DNA from: Pagrus major
Lineage: Eukaryota > Chordata > Actinopteri > Spariformes > Sparidae
NCBI RefSeq assembly: GCF_040436345.1
Contig: NC_133237.1
Location: 20,093,749 to 20,157,748 of the forward strand
Reading direction: 5' to 3'
DNA: 64,000 nucleotides
Shown here in pieces: positions 48,001 through 59,623 of the stretch (its first letter is position 1; the number at the start of each line of letters is the position of its first letter). Below the pieces are notes generated by a model, which worked only from the letters and a program-made list of their open reading frames with translations, was not told where the DNA came from and did not search any database. The translations under genes were made by a program, and so were the position numbers.

Positions 48001-51000
48001 GTCCAGCTCGGGCTGCGTCTTTCTGTCCGAACCCAACCAAGTCTGAGAGCGTAGAAACTGAGTCAAAGCCGGGCTCGACAGGTATTCTGTTTTTTTATGT
48101 CCAAACGCAGACTGAGCCAAATACAGTTAATGTCAGCTGAATGGATGTTTACCGCCTGGAAAGTAACAAATAGTCTCTCTGTGTTGCGTTCCAAGTGTCA
48201 CATAAATATCAAACCACTGCACTTAACAGGAGATATAGCTTCTACACAGACAGTAGGTCCATCAGTTATCATGTAGTATTACTGATCACTTATTTTTACA
48301 CAATGTTTTTTTTTTCTTTCCACACTATATTTTGATGATTGAACCCAACCCGAACCCTGATAACATTTCTTAATGTTTTGTCCGAAGCCAGGATACCCGA
48401 TCCGAGGGGTTCGGGTAGGGTATCCATGCTCTCATACAGACGGCTAATTTCATCTCGCAGCCAATGACATTAGTACGGTGTTACAGCTGTCCTCAGATGT
48501 CTAAATGTACAGATGCTGACATGTCAATGGAAACTGTCTTAAATTGAAGAGCAGCCTAACACTCCATGAAAAACAGTTTTCTATTGAAGCTCTTACTGTT
48601 CTATTAAACGCTGAAACACCAGCACAAGAGTTCAATAAAACAGTTTCTCCTTCTTACAGACATTATAGAAAGAGAATGAATGCTGATTAATTTTGATTCC
48701 AAACTGAAATGAAAAAGTTGCCTTTCGAGTTTTCACTAAGCAGTTCCTGGAAGTAGGATCAGTACAACATATCTATAAATTCATGCCTTAATCAAAGGGT
48801 CCTTACAAGTATAGATGTACAATTGTGGGTGTGTATGTGTTGAGTGAATGTGATCAATCCCTTGCACCATCTGTGTTTCTCTGTGTCTCCACAGTTTGTA
48901 CAGCTGCGTCGCTCAAGCAGCCAAACCAAGAACTTTGCCAAAGCAGTGGTCAACATGGCAGATGCGGTAAGAGCTTGGTTTGTAGGATTATAATCCTCCC
49001 ACTCCTAAACTCTGCATACACCACCACCTGCCAGGAAGTGTGTGTGTGTGTGTGTGTGTGTGATTTCCAAATGTTTTACCCCAGATAGCACACAGTTCTC
49101 CATTCAAAGTGAGTGTTCACAGCACAGGTGTCACGCGAACAAAGCAGTAGACTGATGGGCGTTTTTTTGGTCCCCAGATCTACAAGGAGCAGCTGAACAC
49201 AAGGATCGTGCTGGTTGCCATGGAGACCTGGTCCTCTAAAAATATGATGCCAGTCATGGAAGATCCATTGATAACACTGCAGAACTTCATGAAATACAGG
49301 AAGGACAACATCAGAGAGCAGAGTGACGTCGTCCATCTTTTCTCGTAAGAGGACTGAAAAGAAAAAAATTAATAACTAGAGAATTAATTTGATGTTTGTA
49401 TGCTAGTTGTTAAGTGATGGCATCTTTCCTGTGCGCCACAGAGGGCGGACATTTCACAGTAGCCGCAGTGGGACAGCCTACACAGGAGGAGTGTGCTCTT
49501 TAACAAGGGGAGGAGGAATTAATGAGGTGAGGAAAATCTAAAATGGATTTAGTCTTTCTTTCACACCAACATGGACTTTGTTGTTTTTGACAGAGCGAGG
49601 CTGGCTGATTGTCTGATTTTAAAGGTCCAGTGTGTAGGATTTAGCGACATCTAGCAGTGAGGTTGCAGATTGAACGCGTCTTGGCTCACCTTCTAAAAAT
49701 GCCCCCGTCCAGACGAGAGTTTTCGCACCATTTCAGAAATAAACTCTTTCCATACTAACACACCTCAAATGTCACGTAGCCGTTCACTTGGCACGTCTGT
49801 GCTTGTGTAAACAGGAAAAAGATTGAATGTGTCTTTCTTAATATAGACAATATCACATCCATTCTGTGAGTATACAAACTCAAATAATCCGAAATCCCTG
49901 GACGTGACACATGCTCCGAGTTTACACTTACCAGTCATGCTACATACACTGATAAGGCCCATAGTTTCAGCGTCAAAAAATCCACTTAAATCCTACACGC
50001 TTGACCTTTAAGTACTTCCTGGCTGGATTCTGTCTCACATTAAAGCTTTCTTGTGTGGATTCTTTGTGTGTTTGTTCCAGTACGGGAATGTCGGTGCAAT
50101 GGCCATCACGTTGTGCCAAAGTCTGGGCCAAAACATCGGCATGAGATGGAACAACGTACGCAACTCTGCAGGTAAAAGACACCATAGAAGCCTGATAACA
50201 CAGGTGGAAGGATGGAGAGATCAATGAACAGAATGTGTGAAGGAGAGAGACAGAGGACGATAGGGAGGGGTGGGATTTATAGCCGGGATGTGAGAAAGAG
50301 AGAGTTGGGTGTTGGTATCCCTGTCCAGCGGTTCTCTTCTGTAATTAGACTTCCCCATTAGGTGATTAGTCACCTGCGTCCATGAAGGAGGGGCTGGTGA
50401 TTAGAGCATTGCTGCCACTGAACAATGGGCTCAGTGATTAATGTTGAGGAGCCATCAGGTCCATTATTCAATGCCAGGACCAGAGCTCATTGCGCTCACT
50501 ATAGGCTACCAAACCGCTGTCACTAGGTATCAGCTCTATGAAAAGTCTTTTCATTTTGTTGATCATAAATCTTTTTTCTCAAGTGTCACAGCTTGGGTTG
50601 TAAATGCTGATCAACATGTTATTTTTCTCCATTATTAAGTCACCTTTGTTCACCCTTTTTGTCTTCTTCACAGGAGACTGCAGGTGCCCAGATGCCTGGC
50701 TGGGCTGCATCATGGAAGACACGGGGTAAAGATCCACATCACAGCAAACACACCTGTAAAATGCATCGCTCTCCGTCTGCTGACACGATTTTACCAGCAG
50801 ACAGCAGGACTATCTCCCTGTCGCGCTCCCTCTATGCTGCGATTCGTTCCGTTCATTTCACTCAATTAGACAATTAAACACCTGGAACAGAGGGATGCAC
50901 TGACTTTTTACTCAGCCTTCAATGAGCCAAGCCGGCTTGTATTTGACGTTTTAAGCAAATTTGTTGGAACATCAGACATCAACGAGCCGACCACTGTGTA

Positions 51001-54000
51001 GGAATTAAAAATCGAATTAAACATATTGACTCTACAGGATGGGTGATTTGGATTTGGCTCTCCTGACCAGATGGAACAATACAGATTTCAATGATTCATT
51101 TGAGTAATATCTTACTACAGATGGTAACATTTCTGTCAGATTGCAAAGTGGCACAGACACCCACAGTGGAACTGGCATTCCTCACTGGCAGAAAACCATT
51201 GTGCTGACTTTATTTTATTTTATTTTTTGAAATTTTTTTGTCATGTCGTGGTCTTGATCTTGTGTGTCTGTGTGTGTTTGTGAACACAGATACTATCTGC
51301 CCAGAAAGTTTTCTCGCTGCAGTGTTGATGAGTACATCCAGTTCCTGCTCCAGGGGGGTGGAAGCTGCCTCTTCAACAAGCCCAACAAGGTGTGCGGAGG
51401 TGTAGGATGTGTGTGGGAGGAGCCACATCATTATTTATCGACCATTTCATTATTCTCGTGGTCGAATTTCCATCAGAACACACATTTACTTACATTTACT
51501 TTAAGTAAAACTCTATATTCTCTGTGTACTCTCGGCCAAATGTCTCCTATATTACTGACACATTTCATCTCTCGTCCATCTGTCTCCCACTTATATATGT
51601 TCTCATATATGTCACTCTCTGGTTCCCTCAGCTGTTGGACCCTCCAGAGTGTGGGAATGGTTTTGTGGAGCCAGGAGAAGAGTGTGATTGTGGATCCCAG
51701 GTGGTGAGTACCCAGCTGGACATCAGGCATGAAAGCCAGCTCTTTAACCTTCAGCAGATGGATGGTACCTTGTGGGTGTGGTGTTTACTGGAACAGAGCT
51801 GGAGGTTTTGGCTCATTATAGTATGACTTGTAGACTGTTGGTATTAAGTCATTGGCCATCTATTCCCCCGTTCCTTCCACTATCTGCGTGTACTGTTTTC
51901 ATGAAACAATGACAACCTCCAAGCTAATGACCTTCACGCTGAAAATGGCAAGTTACTCTAACACTAACCTGTTCTCTAATGATGCAAATGTAAACAAGCT
52001 AGCAGCTATTACCTTTTCTTTTGTGGGGATTTAGCCATTTTAATGTCAGGGCTCGCCTCCACCAAGTTTCCCCAGACACTATTTCCCAGGGGCGCTGCAT
52101 CCCAGGCTAAGCGCAGCCCAAGATCATTTCTGATTGGTTTAAAGACATGCAAACGAGCCAAAACGTTCCCCCTGATATGTGTCCAAGGACATTTTAATGA
52201 ATCAGATCTAGTGTGAGTGTTTCTGTGACTTCCTGTACGGACTAAAGGCTGCTGGAAAACTGTCCGACTTGTCAGCAGTTTTTTGTCTCTGCCCTCTGTC
52301 GCTGCCGCCTGCTCTCGTCCGCTTTCCAGGCGAGGCGCAGTTCTTCTCAAACTTTTGTTTTCCTGTCTTTGGCTGCAGGAGTGTGCGCGTAGTGGAGGAG
52401 CCTGCTGTAAAAAGTGCACACTTACCCACGATGCCATGTGCAGTAACGGACTGTGCTGCAGTTTGTGTAAGGTGAGTCCAGCAAGGAGTCAAAAATGTGA
52501 ACTTCATTCAACTTAATACATATATTTATTGTCTTTAAATGAGACTCTGATGTGATGAAGTATGCAGTGGTTTCCCCCAAATATAGGTGACAAAAACTAT
52601 TTAAGAGTTTAGTTTAGTAAAGTTTTAAGAGTCTGAGTTGATCCAATTTCAATAAAATGCAAAAGTGCCATGCTACATATCTACATTTTCAGACACTTTA
52701 GACAGCCTGTATGGTGCATTGCATTAGAAATATGATTACCTGATGCCTTTTTATGCTGTGACCCAGTATGAGCGGAGGGGCGTGGTATGCCGAGACGCTG
52801 TAAACGACTGTGATATCCCAGAGACCTGCACCGGAGACTCGAGCCAGGTAGAGTCAACCGCGCTGTACGTAACACTGAGAAAAAGACTGCAAGATCATCC
52901 AGAGTCTCCAGAACATGATGTACTTTTCTTCTTTTGCAGTGCCCTCATAATGTCCACAAGCTGGATGGCTACATATGTGAAAACAGTCAGGTAAGTGTTT
53001 GTTTGTGACGTGGCGTCAAGTCTGCAACTCACTCTCGTGTATGCTTGATTACTGTTGTCTCTACAGGGCCGCTGTTATGGTGGGCGATGCCGGACTCGTG
53101 ATGGACAGTGTAGGGGACTCTGGGGTTATAGTAAGTATAGAACACACACTCCTTGCACCAGGAAATTGTACGTTATACAGTCAGATTACTGTATATACAT
53201 AATTTGTAGTTTCAGTCTCCTGGTGACAGTCTAATTTGTGTCTTTGTTTGCCTTCCCAGATTCAGCAGACAGGTTTTGTTATGAGAAGCTGAACGCCGAG
53301 GGAACAGAGAAAGGCAACTGTGGTCCAGGTCCTGAAGGCCAAGGTTGGCTCCAGTGCAACAAGCCGTGAGTCACACTATTCCCCTTGATATTCTCATTAA
53401 AGAACAAGAGTGTGTTTACTCTGCTTCTTTAGTTTGAGGCTTTACTGAATTTAAGGCTGGCTTTATTTTATCATTTTCAATAAATATCATAAAAAGACCA
53501 AAACCATCAATATTTCTATCATTAAGTTATGTATGTCTGTGAAGGGAAAGCACAGCTTACACCTCAAGGCTATACCTAATTTTCCTGTTCCTGTTTAGGG
53601 ATGTCTTATGCGGCTTTCTCTTCTGTGCCAACGTGACGATGAAGCCAAAGTTCGGAGATCTGCAGGGTGAGGTGACCAGCTTCACGCTCTACCACCAGAA
53701 CAAGTACCTGGACTGCAGGTAAGAGGTTCACATCCATCTGATCCGGAGCATGAAAATTAAAATATTGTATCCTCATGTGTCTGAGATGTTTGGATGCTTC
53801 GCTCAGAGGTGGCCATGCTCTCCTGGAGGACGGCTCAGACCTGGGCTATGTGGAGGATGGCACCCCCTGTGGTCCAAACATGATGTGTTTGGAGCGACGC
53901 TGCCTCCCTGTGGCCGCGTTCAACCTCAGCAGCTGTTCAGGATCCAACTTTGGACGCATCTGTTCCGACCACGGGGTACAAAAAATTCCCAGCAAACACT

Positions 54001-57000
54001 GATTTGGTGGTTTGGGGGTCAAAAGATACCGAGACATTGAAAAGTGAAAGTTTTTCAAAAACATAAGTTACTTGCACTCTTTATTAGGTAAACCTGTACA
54101 GTGTAATTTAATCCAACACAACCTCTGGTTGGATTTATAGACATCTTTTGACCTTCAAATCATCACCAGATCTTCGCTCACTGGCTGCACAGTTATTTTA
54201 AATATTTCTGTGTGTCTCTCTTTTGGCAGCTGTTGCACTTGACTGTCATCTCTCTCTCTTGTAGACCTGCAGTAATGAGGTGAAGTGTATCTGTGACAGG
54301 GACTACACGGGGAAGGACTGCAGTGTCTTTGACCCCATCCCTGAGCCGACAGTCCAGCCGGGCCCAGAGAAGAAAGGTCCATAGCACCCCTCAGCCTGCC
54401 CATGTCTCTCTTCTTCTGTCTGCCTCTCATATCCCCCTCATAGTCTCTAACCCCTCATCACTGTAGCTTCTCTGTGAACTGTAAACACAAACACAAAGAG
54501 TAGTCCACCTGATTATTGTGAGAACATCAATATTTAGACCACACAGTGTTTTCCTTCCTACCGGGTTTCAATGTTGGAAGAGTGTGGGTGTGTGTTGCGA
54601 CATGTTTATCCACTGGAGCATATGTGAATGTACAGTATGTCAGTGTATGTGTGTGTGTATGTCTTGCAGGCACTGTCATCTTCAAGAGTCTTCCTTACTT
54701 TCTTGCAGTCTGCCAATGACACAGAGCAATTGAGCAGCTGCTCTTATAGGGCCAAAAAAGCCACCCTGAGCAAGAGGGTGTCCAGCTGAAAGAGCAGGAG
54801 AGGGGGAATGAGAACAAAGTAATAAAACTCTCTCTCCTTTGTTTTTTTTTATGTAACTGTTGTCTTCCTGACCTCCCTCGCTCACCCGCCCGTTCTCCCA
54901 CCTCCACCCCACGTGCTGGTTTCCTCCTCTTTCCCTCCATCTCCTCTCTCTCACTGTCTGCAGGTATCTTACCATCTGCCTCTCTCTCTCTAGTTGATGT
55001 TGTTGATGTACGGTGTTGATGCTGTCCTCTGACGTGTGTTTTTTAGTGGTGTTGTTTTGTTTCTGCCCCTTCCTCCTCCCCTTCCTCCTCCGCACCCTTC
55101 CTCCCTCCTCCTTCCTCTGCGCAGGTCCCAGTGGCACCAATATCATAATAGGGTCCATCGCAGGTGCTATTCTCCTGGCAGCTATAGTCCTAGGGGGAAC
55201 AGGATGGGGATTTAAGTAAGAGTTCTGGCATGCCTTTGTGTACCTGTCTGCTTCTACCTAAAGGAAACCCCGCCCTTGCCACTCTCACCCTTCTGATATA
55301 GATGCAACTCGGGGGAGGGGGGGATGGGGAATTGACCGTGCTAATGCTCGAGCCACTCCAGGCGTTAGAAATCTGTGAGAAACATCAAACCGGTTGTTTT
55401 GTTTTCTTTGATCGAATCATAAATCAACCCTGAGCTCCCTCCTGCACCTTTCCTCCACCTCCCTCAGCTGCAAGGCCGGCCTTTTAAATGTAATGACAGG
55501 GCAGGACCGAGATGTTAATCTGCCAGGAACCCCTGCAGCACTTCTCTCCAGTCTATTAGATCTGTGAGCCTTTTAGGAAAATGTTTTAATGATTACAGTG
55601 GGTTAACATAAACACCTCTTTTAATACGTTTTACCTTTGGTGCTCTTTTTAGCCTGCATTATCCTGTTGGCAGCATCCTAACCCTAAATGCCCTCGCTGA
55701 AATGCTTTTTCTGCGCTGTTCCACCTGTGCATGTTTGCTATCGTTCACTCCTTTTACTCTGACCTAAAAGGACTGCTCTGTCTTTACTCACAGTTAGATT
55801 AATAAGATAATCATGGCTGATTGACGGCCTGTTAATTGAAAAGCTAAGTCTAGCATGTCCTTTTAGGGCCAGAGGTAAGTGTCTGTGCATGTTTGCATGA
55901 GCTGTAAGCAGGAAGTTTTCTCTTCCTAGTCAGACCTCTGGCTTAGAGGGTGGGTGTAATAGTTCCTGGTGCAGCACCTTGTCAGGCTCTATGGGGCTGA
56001 GAGGGTCAGTGCCATGACTACTGTAGACCTGCTGCATGATATGTCATCACTGTAATCTGCCAAGAAAGATTTTGGAGAGGACTGTTTGAATAATTTATTG
56101 AATGACTTGTTTTTGTTCTTAAATCTGACAGCATTGTCGTTAAATCTGAGCTAACAAGTGAAGCCAGTCTAAAATGAAAGAAAATGGTTAAAACTAGGGA
56201 TGCACGATATCTATCAGACCAGTGTTAGGAAATGTATTGGTATTGATAAAGCTGATTGACTCATCAAGCACAGCATTAACCAACTCGGATACAAAAAGTG
56301 GCTGTTTGCACCTTGAACGTTGATTTGGGATCCACCAATAAACAAAGACAAGAGGGAATATTTGAATATTTTAAATTATTGGGTCTCTTATCTGTGTCAG
56401 CCACGAGAAAAAGAAAAATGAACAGTTATCGGTATTGGCTGAAAAAAATGTATCATGCATCCTTTGTTAAAATATTGTTTAACACAGTGTGTTTGAGCTA
56501 GTTTTAAACAGTAACAGATAATTGTTAATGAATTATATTTTTCACTTGCAGTTTTACTGTTATTGCTTATTCCTCTTTTACATTTCATGTGCTAATGCAA
56601 GATGATGAGCTTCATAACATGCTTCTAAAAAGAATAATTTAACTTGTTACTCATTAGTTTGTCACTTTTCCTGTTGTCACTGACATTTTGTCTTTTCTCC
56701 CAATGTGTGCTCGGGATGCAGGAACATTCGAAGAGGAAGGTATAACCTTGCAGGACTGTGTGATGTGCTGTCAGTGGAGAGGCATCACAAAACATCCCAT
56801 CACTAAATCCCATAGCATGGCCCTTTTATCCACTATATAAAGTCCATTATCCCCCAGAGCACCATTATCCCATTCAAGTTCTTGCTAAAAATAAAAAATA
56901 AAACCCAATCCCATAAAATTCCCTCCATAGTTTCTTCCATCTCTCTTCATATGCAAAAGTCTCTGCTAACAATCTCCCTTTCCTTCTCTTTCAGATCTGG

Positions 57001-57010
57001 TGGAGGATAA
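39320..57010 (+). CDS. adam11: ADAM11, catalytically inactive neuronal disintegrin-metalloprotease family receptor
   Basis: I assembled 26 coding exons: 39320-39380, 40114-40304, 44081-44157, 44485-44551, 46345-46427, 46795-46858, 47248-47308, 47632-47813, 48895-48966, 49178-49344, 49442-49526, 50081-50171, 50674-50725, 51290-51389, 51632-51703, 52379-52471, 52767-52847, 52940-52990, 53067-53130, 53260-53365, 53599-53718, 53807-53975, 54265-54376, 55125-55215, 56722-56739, 56995-57010. They total 2,346 bp, 781 residues (human about 769). Order: signal peptide, prodomain, furin-type RSKR (exon 8), metalloprotease-like, disintegrin, Cys-rich, EGF-like (CSNEVKCIC), a transmembrane segment ([10 protein letters not shown]..) and the short tail RRGRSGGG. 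The zinc site reads [11 protein letters not shown], so the family HExxHxxGxxH is lost and no protease activity is expected. ADAM11 acts at neuronal membranes, bound by LGI proteins. Phases agree at every junction. Confidence 0.95.
42005..42052. repeat. (AC)24 microsatellite
   Basis: Uninterrupted AC dinucleotides within adam11 intron 2. Confidence 0.96.
42772..43190. mobile_element. TTAA-flanked miniature element in adam11 intron 2
   Basis: The left end is TTAAAGGTGCAGGATTAAGG. The right end, read on the other strand, is TTAAAGATATAGTATGCAGG. The shared pattern is TTAAAG then TGCAGGAT at slightly different spacing. No coding capacity is evident. Confidence 0.55.
43195..43305 (-). repeat. GGGCTGCAACTAATGATTA-family fragment
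   Basis: On the minus strand the segment begins AGGGCTGCAACTAATGATTA and continues through GATTATTTTCTTGATTAA and ATAAAATGTCAGAAAATGG. I recognise it as part of a very common fish miniature element. A related copy with both ends lies at 46484-46674. Confidence 0.7.
44552..46344 (+). other. adam11 intron 4 with simple repeats
   Basis: The intron contains a CCAACCACCCACCCACCC-type run at about 45285-45318 and a (GGA)n tract at about 45480-45510 that produces an Arg/Gly-rich shadow frame. No other gene is supported. Confidence 0.6.
46484..46674. mobile_element. GCTGCAAC-family miniature element in adam11 intron 5
   Basis: The left end is CTAGAGCTGCAACAATTAAT. The right end on the other strand is CTAGGGCTGCAAG. 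The interior is rich in ATTAATCGAT-like words. About 190 bp, no coding capacity. Confidence 0.7.
47814..48894 (+). other. adam11 intron 8
   Basis: The segment 48340-48430 has CCCAACCCGAACCC and GGGGTTCGGGTAGGG words that pair with each other and resemble a fish repeat, but I could not define ends. I see nothing else in this intron. Confidence 0.45.
49039..49062. repeat. (TG)n microsatellite
   Basis: About twelve TG dinucleotides in adam11 intron 9. Confidence 0.93.
49619..50011. mobile_element. Miniature inverted-repeat element, CCAGTGTGTAGGAT family, copy 2
   Basis: The element is flanked by TTAA on both sides (49619-49622 and 50008-50011). The left inverted repeat is AGGTCCAGTGTGTAGGATTT and the right, on the other strand, is AGGTCAAGCGTGTAGGATTT. 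It is 393 bp long and inserted in adam11 intron 11. It shares its left end and the CATCTAGCAGTGAGG segment with the copy at 985-1193. Confidence 0.8.
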
Positions 57011-58975
57011 GATGCCTGTCTGTCTTTCTGTCTCTGTGTCCTGTCTACTCCTGTCTTCCTCCTCGCACTGTGTCGTTTCCACATCGGAGAAGAGGGGAAC
57101 TAAAAAAAAAAAAAAGTCTTCCACTCCTGTCCCAAAATCTTTCCAAAACCTCTTCCGATTATCGTTTCCTCCACGGTCCCGTCTACCCCCTTTTGTCTGT
57201 CCTCATGCCTGGCTCCTTCCTCCTCTGGGCCTGTGGAGCTCGTCTCACCATACCAGCCAAATCATACTCGCGTGGCTGCTGCCAGCGGGCTGCTGAGGAT
57301 TGTGTCCGGGCCACGCCTAGAGCGAGCAGGTGGCTCTCCCTGTGGGAGACACCGGGGTCTTCCTTCAGTCCCTTGGCTCTAAGAATGTGCTTCGGTGTCT
57401 GTGTACGTCTTTTCTCACATCTCGGACAGTCTGATGAAGAACATATCAACGGTGGACCAATTTAATAAGAGACATGTCTTTCCAATGCCTGCCTGCCTGC
57501 CTGCCTGCACAGAAAACTAAACTGGCCACCTACAGCTAAATGTTGGACTAACACACAGACTCACTAAAAGACTGAAATATGTCACAGGAGCTGATTCGTC
57601 TCCTTTTTTCTTAAAAGAGATGGACCTGAGGCAGTTCCTCCAAGGCCAGGCCTCGACTAGGTGCATCTCAAAGTGGACAATTACATGTTTTTAATCTACA
57701 AAGTTTGGCAACGTGGACAAAAAGGAAAAGAAACCACACGTTGGACTGTTGTTAGCATGTTTTCCAAAGAGAGGCTGCAGAAGGACTAATGATCATATAA
57801 AACGATGGCTCAAAAACCAGTGAAAAGCCAGAGCCCAGACAGATTACTGACTTTTTGTTCATTGTCATTTGTCCCCAACCCCCACACGCCCCCTTCCACA
57901 AGTTTTCAGGTACAAAAAGGGAAGCTAGGTATAATGGTTTTGGGATCATTTTAAACCACTGAACTTTGAAGCAGCAGAGACCGTAACTTAGTGTTTTCAA
58001 CCACAGACTGACCAACATACATTCCACTATATCGTCTGTGTGAGCGCTCACTTCTTTCAGGCCCAAAGTTTGTACGCTTAGGAGGTTCAATCTGTATGTC
58101 TGTTCACGAGTGAATGTACAAGATTTTTAAAGGTAAGAAAGAATGTATGCGTGTTTACATTAGTGTTAGGGGCAGTTGTGTCCATGTACACATTAACACT
58201 CCTCCTATCACAGGTAGATAGGCAGGTTTTTACCTCTAGAATATCGTCTCTTTCTACAAACTGTTGTGCGCTGCAGCCATGGTACCATAAAGGCAGCACA
58301 TCAACAGTTTTTATGTCAATGTATCTACAGAAAATGAGCACTAGCCAACTGTATGCACACCTATTTGTAAATATGTGCAAGATATACTGAATGTTAAATG
58401 CACTGTATGAAGATTTATTTAAAAGCTATGTTAAAATAATGAGTTGTATCTGTTCCAGCAAACACACAGCTGTCAGTCTCTCGACACAAACTGCATCTGC
58501 AAACCTCTCCTACATCTTTAAATGTGGCGTAGCAGCTGAGCCAGCTGTCTCGCGATTCTCTTATCATTCCAGCTATCACTTAAATGTCATGACTCTTTTG
58601 TACATTTGTTGATAGCCCTCAGCCCTGGGTGAGCGCCTCAGCCCAGAGGCTTCCCTAACAATCCCCGCTGTAAATGAGATTAAAGAGATCTAGTCTGGGG
58701 TCCAGGAGGCAGCTTGGATGAAACCGTATGCGTGTATGAGGTCAGATGGAGGTTTGCACTATGGCGGATGCACTATTGTTACTATTACAATATGTACATA
58801 GTTGGTATCAAGTACAATCTGTTCTGAAGTTTACGGGGGAAAAAAGAAAATAAGATGCATCCTATCCCATATTTTTAGACACTATCTTTTTGAATTGAGA
58901 CAAAAAGAAAGAAATGAACTGAGGCTTGTAGTTGAATTGAAATGGAAAGAATAAAAGTACTAAAACATCAAATCA
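57011..58975 (+). other. adam11 3' UTR (predicted)
   Basis: About 1.95 kb from the stop codon to just past the AATAAA at 58950-58955. It contains a (CCTG)n run near 57488-57508 and a TGTACATA Pumilio-type element at about 58794. Its extent is inferred from the poly(A) signal, and short open frames inside it have no family resemblance. Confidence 0.6.
58950..58955 (+). terminator. Poly(A) signal of adam11
   Basis: A canonical AATAAA about 1.94 kb after the adam11 stop, followed by T-rich sequence. It is the best plus-strand signal I noticed before the convergent p3h4 gene. Confidence 0.6.
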
Positions 58976-59531
58976 CACCTCCTACTCTCACATCTCACTG
59001 TCTTCCTCTTTTGGTAATTATTTTTTTGTTGTTTTAATAGATAGTTAGAGTTCAGCGCTTTGTTTTTTACTTCTGAAAGACGTTTTTTAAATATCATAGT
59101 CTTTATGTTAAGTTGTGGTCAGTATGGGACAAACAGTACTAGAGTGATTCCCAACCGGGGGTGATTAATCAGTTATCAGACTCATTCAACTTATTATTAC
59201 TATATTACTACTGCAATCTAATAAGTATTAAGTGACAAAAACAAAAAAGTATATTAAAATATTACTTTAATCATGAGCAACAACCCAAATGGTGGTGGAC
59301 AAAACATTTAGCATGAGAAATGCTACATGTCACCTTCCTGATACCACGGCACCGCGGCATTCAGCTTTCATTAAATTAAAACTGTAAAAAAAAAAAAAAA
59401 AAAGTCATTAACAGGTACTGGCATTCAGGCTAATGACTGATTATAAAACAACAGTTTTAAAAGGCTGATGACAGCCAAGACGGAATATGTCAATCTCTGA
59501 TCTTGATCGACATGACGGATAAGTTTGTTCG

Positions 59532-59537
59532 TTTATT
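59532..59537 (-). terminator. Poly(A) signal of p3h4
   Basis: AATAAA on the minus strand, roughly 90 bp beyond the p3h4 stop codon, implying a very short 3' UTR. The predicted ends of p3h4 and adam11 are then about 550 bp apart. Confidence 0.5.
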
Positions 59538-59623
59538 CTTCAGCTGCTTGCTGCTAAATACTGTCGGTCTGTCGTCATGAGAGGTGAGACAGAGCTGGAA
59601 GAACAAGGAGACGAGGACAGGTG

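Noticed and set aside
54682..55158. 158-residue minus-strand frame in adam11 intron 23
   Set aside because: It is the antisense of a pyrimidine-rich intron and acceptor tract and is rich in Arg/Lys/Glu. No family resemblance.
39320..57010. ADAM22 or ADAM23 as the identity of the large plus-strand gene
   Set aside because: The tail NIRRGRSGG, PVHLAQ and the LDLELN..HLLSS prodomain segment match ADAM11 as remembered. ADAM22 has a different post-membrane sequence (KKRR type).
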